From Flagellimonas sp947499585 (lineage in GTDB: Bacteria; Bacteroidota; Bacteroidia; Flavobacteriales; Flavobacteriaceae): a stretch of 64,000 nt of DNA. The notes beneath the pieces were generated by a model. That model ran no database searches. It saw nothing but the letters and a program-made list of their open reading frames with translations, and was not told where the DNA came from. The stretch lies in assembly GCF_044596045.1 (NCBI RefSeq), contig NZ_CP138995.1:3720001-3784000 (forward strand), read 5' to 3'. Made by a program: the position numbers and the translations under genes. The first letter of the stretch is position 1. Every line of letters starts with the position of its first letter. Shown here piece by piece: positions 62,380 through 64,000 of the stretch.

Positions 62380-63053
62380 GAGTTCTTCTTACCCTGAAGA
62401 ACAAAATCCTTAAGGTAATAGGGCTCAAAATAAGCTACATCTTCAAAAGTGCCTTCCTGAAATTTTCGGAAAGCAATTCTTGCCATTTCCCTGGCGGACG
62501 GAACCACAGATGTATTGAATACAAAATTGGAATGTTGTAAGGTTTCCATACATTTTTCCGCACCACTGCCAACAAAATGAACCTTAGGATAAGAACCAAA
62601 CTCTTTGAACGAATTCTCATCAATAACCTCTGCCCTAGTATCACGAACTTCTTGATAAACCGAATTGTACACTGAGGAATACACTTCCATCCGTCTTGCA
62701 TCCAGTACAGGAATGATCACTTCTCCTTCAGATGCTTTGATCTGATTGGCCATACTCTCTAAAGTAGGAATTGAAATCAAAGGTAAGTCCAAGGAAAAAC
62801 ACAACCCTTTGGCTGCAGAAACGCCAATACGCAGTCCAGTATATGAACCTGGACCTTTACTAACTGCAATAGCATCCAAATCTGAAAAAGAGAAAGAAGC
62901 CTCTTCCAAGGCTTCTTTTATAAAAACATGCAGTTGTTCTGAATGCGAATAATTTACAGCATTGTTCTCCTTAAGACAAATGATATCATTTCCCTCTGAA
63001 ATACTGACTGAACAATTGGTCGTTGCTGTTTCTAAATTTAGTATTCTGGCCAT
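62376..63053 (-). CDS. tsaB: tRNA threonylcarbamoyladenosine biosynthesis protein TsaB
   Basis: TsaB is the pseudo-kinase partner of TsaD in making t6A on ANN-decoding tRNAs. From the ATG at 63053 (MARILNLETATTNCSVS) it has 225 residues; a GTG three codons upstream is less likely. The ASKHA-fold motifs are seen in ILNLETATTNCSV and AIAVSKGPGSYTGLRIGVSAAKGL (the latter in two parts near residue 64). It is downstream of the truncated TolC gene with a 16-base gap and overlaps convergent mscS by four bases. Confidence 0.93.
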   Translation of the reverse strand: MARILNLETATTNCSVSISEGNDIICLKENNAVNYSHSEQLHVFIKEALEEASFSFSDLDAIAVSKGPGSYTGLRIGVSAAKGLCFSLDLPLISIPTLESMANQIKASEGEVIIPVLDARRMEVYSSVYNSVYQEVRDTRAEVIDENSFKEFGSYPKVHFVGSGAEKCMETLQHSNFVFNTSVVPSAREMARIAFRKFQEGTFEDVAYFEPYYLKDFVLQGKKNS

Positions 63054-63069
63054 GGCGGCCACAAAGATA

Positions 63070-64000
63070 CTAGTTTAAAGAAATTGGAATGCCAAAGTAG
63101 AACTCCAAAATCTTCAATCGGAAAATATAATCGTATTTAGTACGAATTACAGTTGCTTCGGCATCATCTACCCTTGACTGCGCTTGGCTAAAATCAAAAG
63201 CGTTCATTAAACCAACATTAAAACGTTCTTTAGCATAATCATAGGCCAATCTTCTAGCTTCCATCGTCTTCACGGCAGCGTCATATGCCTTGCTAAAAGT
63301 AGTGACGTCTACATAGGCCTGTTGAATGTTTGTTTCTAAATCCAATTTATCCTGTTCCAATTGAAGCTTAGCTCTTTCTAAATCGATTTTTGCTCGTTTT
63401 ACACCATTACGTGTACTCCAACCATTAAAGAAAGGCACATTAAGTTGAAATCCATACGAAAGACCATCAAATCTGTATAACTGCTCTGTAAATGGTATTA
63501 TAGTTAAATCCTGAGCAGAAACTAAGTTCTGATCACTATATCTAGTGTTATAGTTTATAAAGGCATTTAATGTAGGGTAAAGAGCACCCTTTGCAATTTC
63601 AATGTCTTTTTCAGCAAGCTCAACATTTGATTTTGAAAACTTAATATCATTTCTAAAGCCCAATGCCTTGTCAAAAATTACTTTAGCGGAATTGTTCAAA
63701 ATATCCGAAGGAGGAATTTCGAAAGACTCATCAGCAATGTCAAAATTTTCATAATCCGTTATTTGCAATAATTGGGCTAGATTAATTCTTGAAATCAACA
63801 CCAAGCCTTCTCCATTAACAATTTGTTGTTCTTGAGAAGCTGCTGTGGCCTCAATTTCCAAAAGATCACCTCTTGGAGAAACTCCTGACTCTACCAATTC
63901 CTTAGTTCTTTTTAAATCTTGCTCTGTAACAGCAAACTGAGCTTCTGAAACTTTGAGCGCCTCTTTGTTAGATAGCACTTGCAAGTAAGCGTTTGCCACA
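63070..64000 (-). CDS. TolC family outer-membrane efflux protein, C-terminal part (truncated by window edge)
   Basis: The last 309 residues of a TolC-type protein are present; the N-terminus lies beyond the window. Long coiled-coil helices with the conserved Leu/Glu pattern (VSEAQFAVTEQDLKRTKELVESG), a beta strand pair (AFINYNTRYS, SYGFQLNVPFFNGWSTRNG) and the second helical repeat (ARRLAYDYAKERFNVGLMNAFDFSQAQ, by segments) match the outer-membrane efflux family. It probably works with an upstream RND or ABC pump that is not visible here. Confidence 0.9.
   Translation of the reverse strand, partial: VANAYLQVLSNKEALKVSEAQFAVTEQDLKRTKELVESGVSPRGDLLEIEATAASQEQQIVNGEGLVLISRINLAQLLQITDYENFDIADESFEIPPSDILNNSAKVIFDKALGFRNDIKFSKSNVELAEKDIEIAKGALYPTLNAFINYNTRYSDQNLVSAQDLTIIPFTEQLYRFDGLSYGFQLNVPFFNGWSTRNGVKRAKIDLERAKLQLEQDKLDLETNIQQAYVDVTTFSKAYDAAVKTMEARRLAYDYAKERFNVGLMNAFDFSQAQSRVDDAEATVIRTKYDYIFRLKILEFYFGIPISLN

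Overview
The window reads as a chromosomal segment from a marine-type member of the Flavobacteriaceae (Bacteroidota). Evidence: low G+C in most genes, promoters of the TTG-N17-23-TAnnTTTG type, weak Shine-Dalgarno sequences, a type IX secretion (T9SS) adhesin with a gliding-motility-type C-terminal domain, PorP/SprF and OmpA partner genes, many lipoproteins with acidic residues after the lipobox cysteine, and gene orders typical of the family (nadK-CBS-DUF6089-uppS-bamA-ompH-ompH-murI; tig-clpP-clpX). I do not commit to a genus. No insertion sequence, prophage, CRISPR array or rRNA was seen.

Layout. 1-3.7 kb holds a truncated gene, DUF427 and CBM48 proteins, a class V aminotransferase, a 2TM protein overlapping folA, and murI. 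3.8-11.0 kb (minus strand) is an envelope-biogenesis block: CBS protein, nadK, a DUF6089 barrel, uppS, bamA and two Skp/OmpH chaperones. 11.1-18.2 kb (plus) holds pdxJ, a hydrolase, a surface SGNH-hydrolase lipoprotein, a holin-like membrane protein and the tig-clpP-clpX proteostasis set. 18.2-29.7 kb is mixed housekeeping: GH3-type adenylase, DUF2797, PD40 protein, AsmA-like giant, queuosine-precursor transporter, sppA, a folK-deoxynucleoside kinase fusion and a SpoU methyltransferase. mutS follows, then tRNA-Gly and tRNA-Leu.

32.9-42.6 kb is more accessory. Two tandem collagen-like lipoproteins share a conserved upstream block. Next comes a TetR-controlled envelope module: alpha/beta hydrolase, TetR regulator, RND/MMPL exporter, LolA-like periplasmic carrier and an outer-membrane barrel. 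Repeated GAC-N2-GTC operator-like palindromes lie around tetR and in front of the exporter. An Nramp-like transporter lacking the usual metal-binding motif follows.

42.6-51.1 kb is a T9SS adhesin locus: a giant secreted protein, PorP/SprF, and a TPR-PD40-OmpA protein. The adhesin carries eight almost identical 351-bp repeats with about 54% G+C, a striking compositional island. 51.2-64 kb holds fabD, a gamma-carbonic-anhydrase-like protein, a LytS/LytTR two-component pair, a VWA lipoprotein-like protein, a second PorP/SprF, NifU/Nfu, dodecin, a DUF255 thioredoxin-like lipoprotein, mscS, tsaB and a truncated TolC.

The most system-like candidates are the TetR-controlled exporter module (34.9-41.3 kb) and the repeat adhesin locus (42.6-51.05 kb). 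All functional statements come from reading the sequence and recalled family knowledge; no database search was run.
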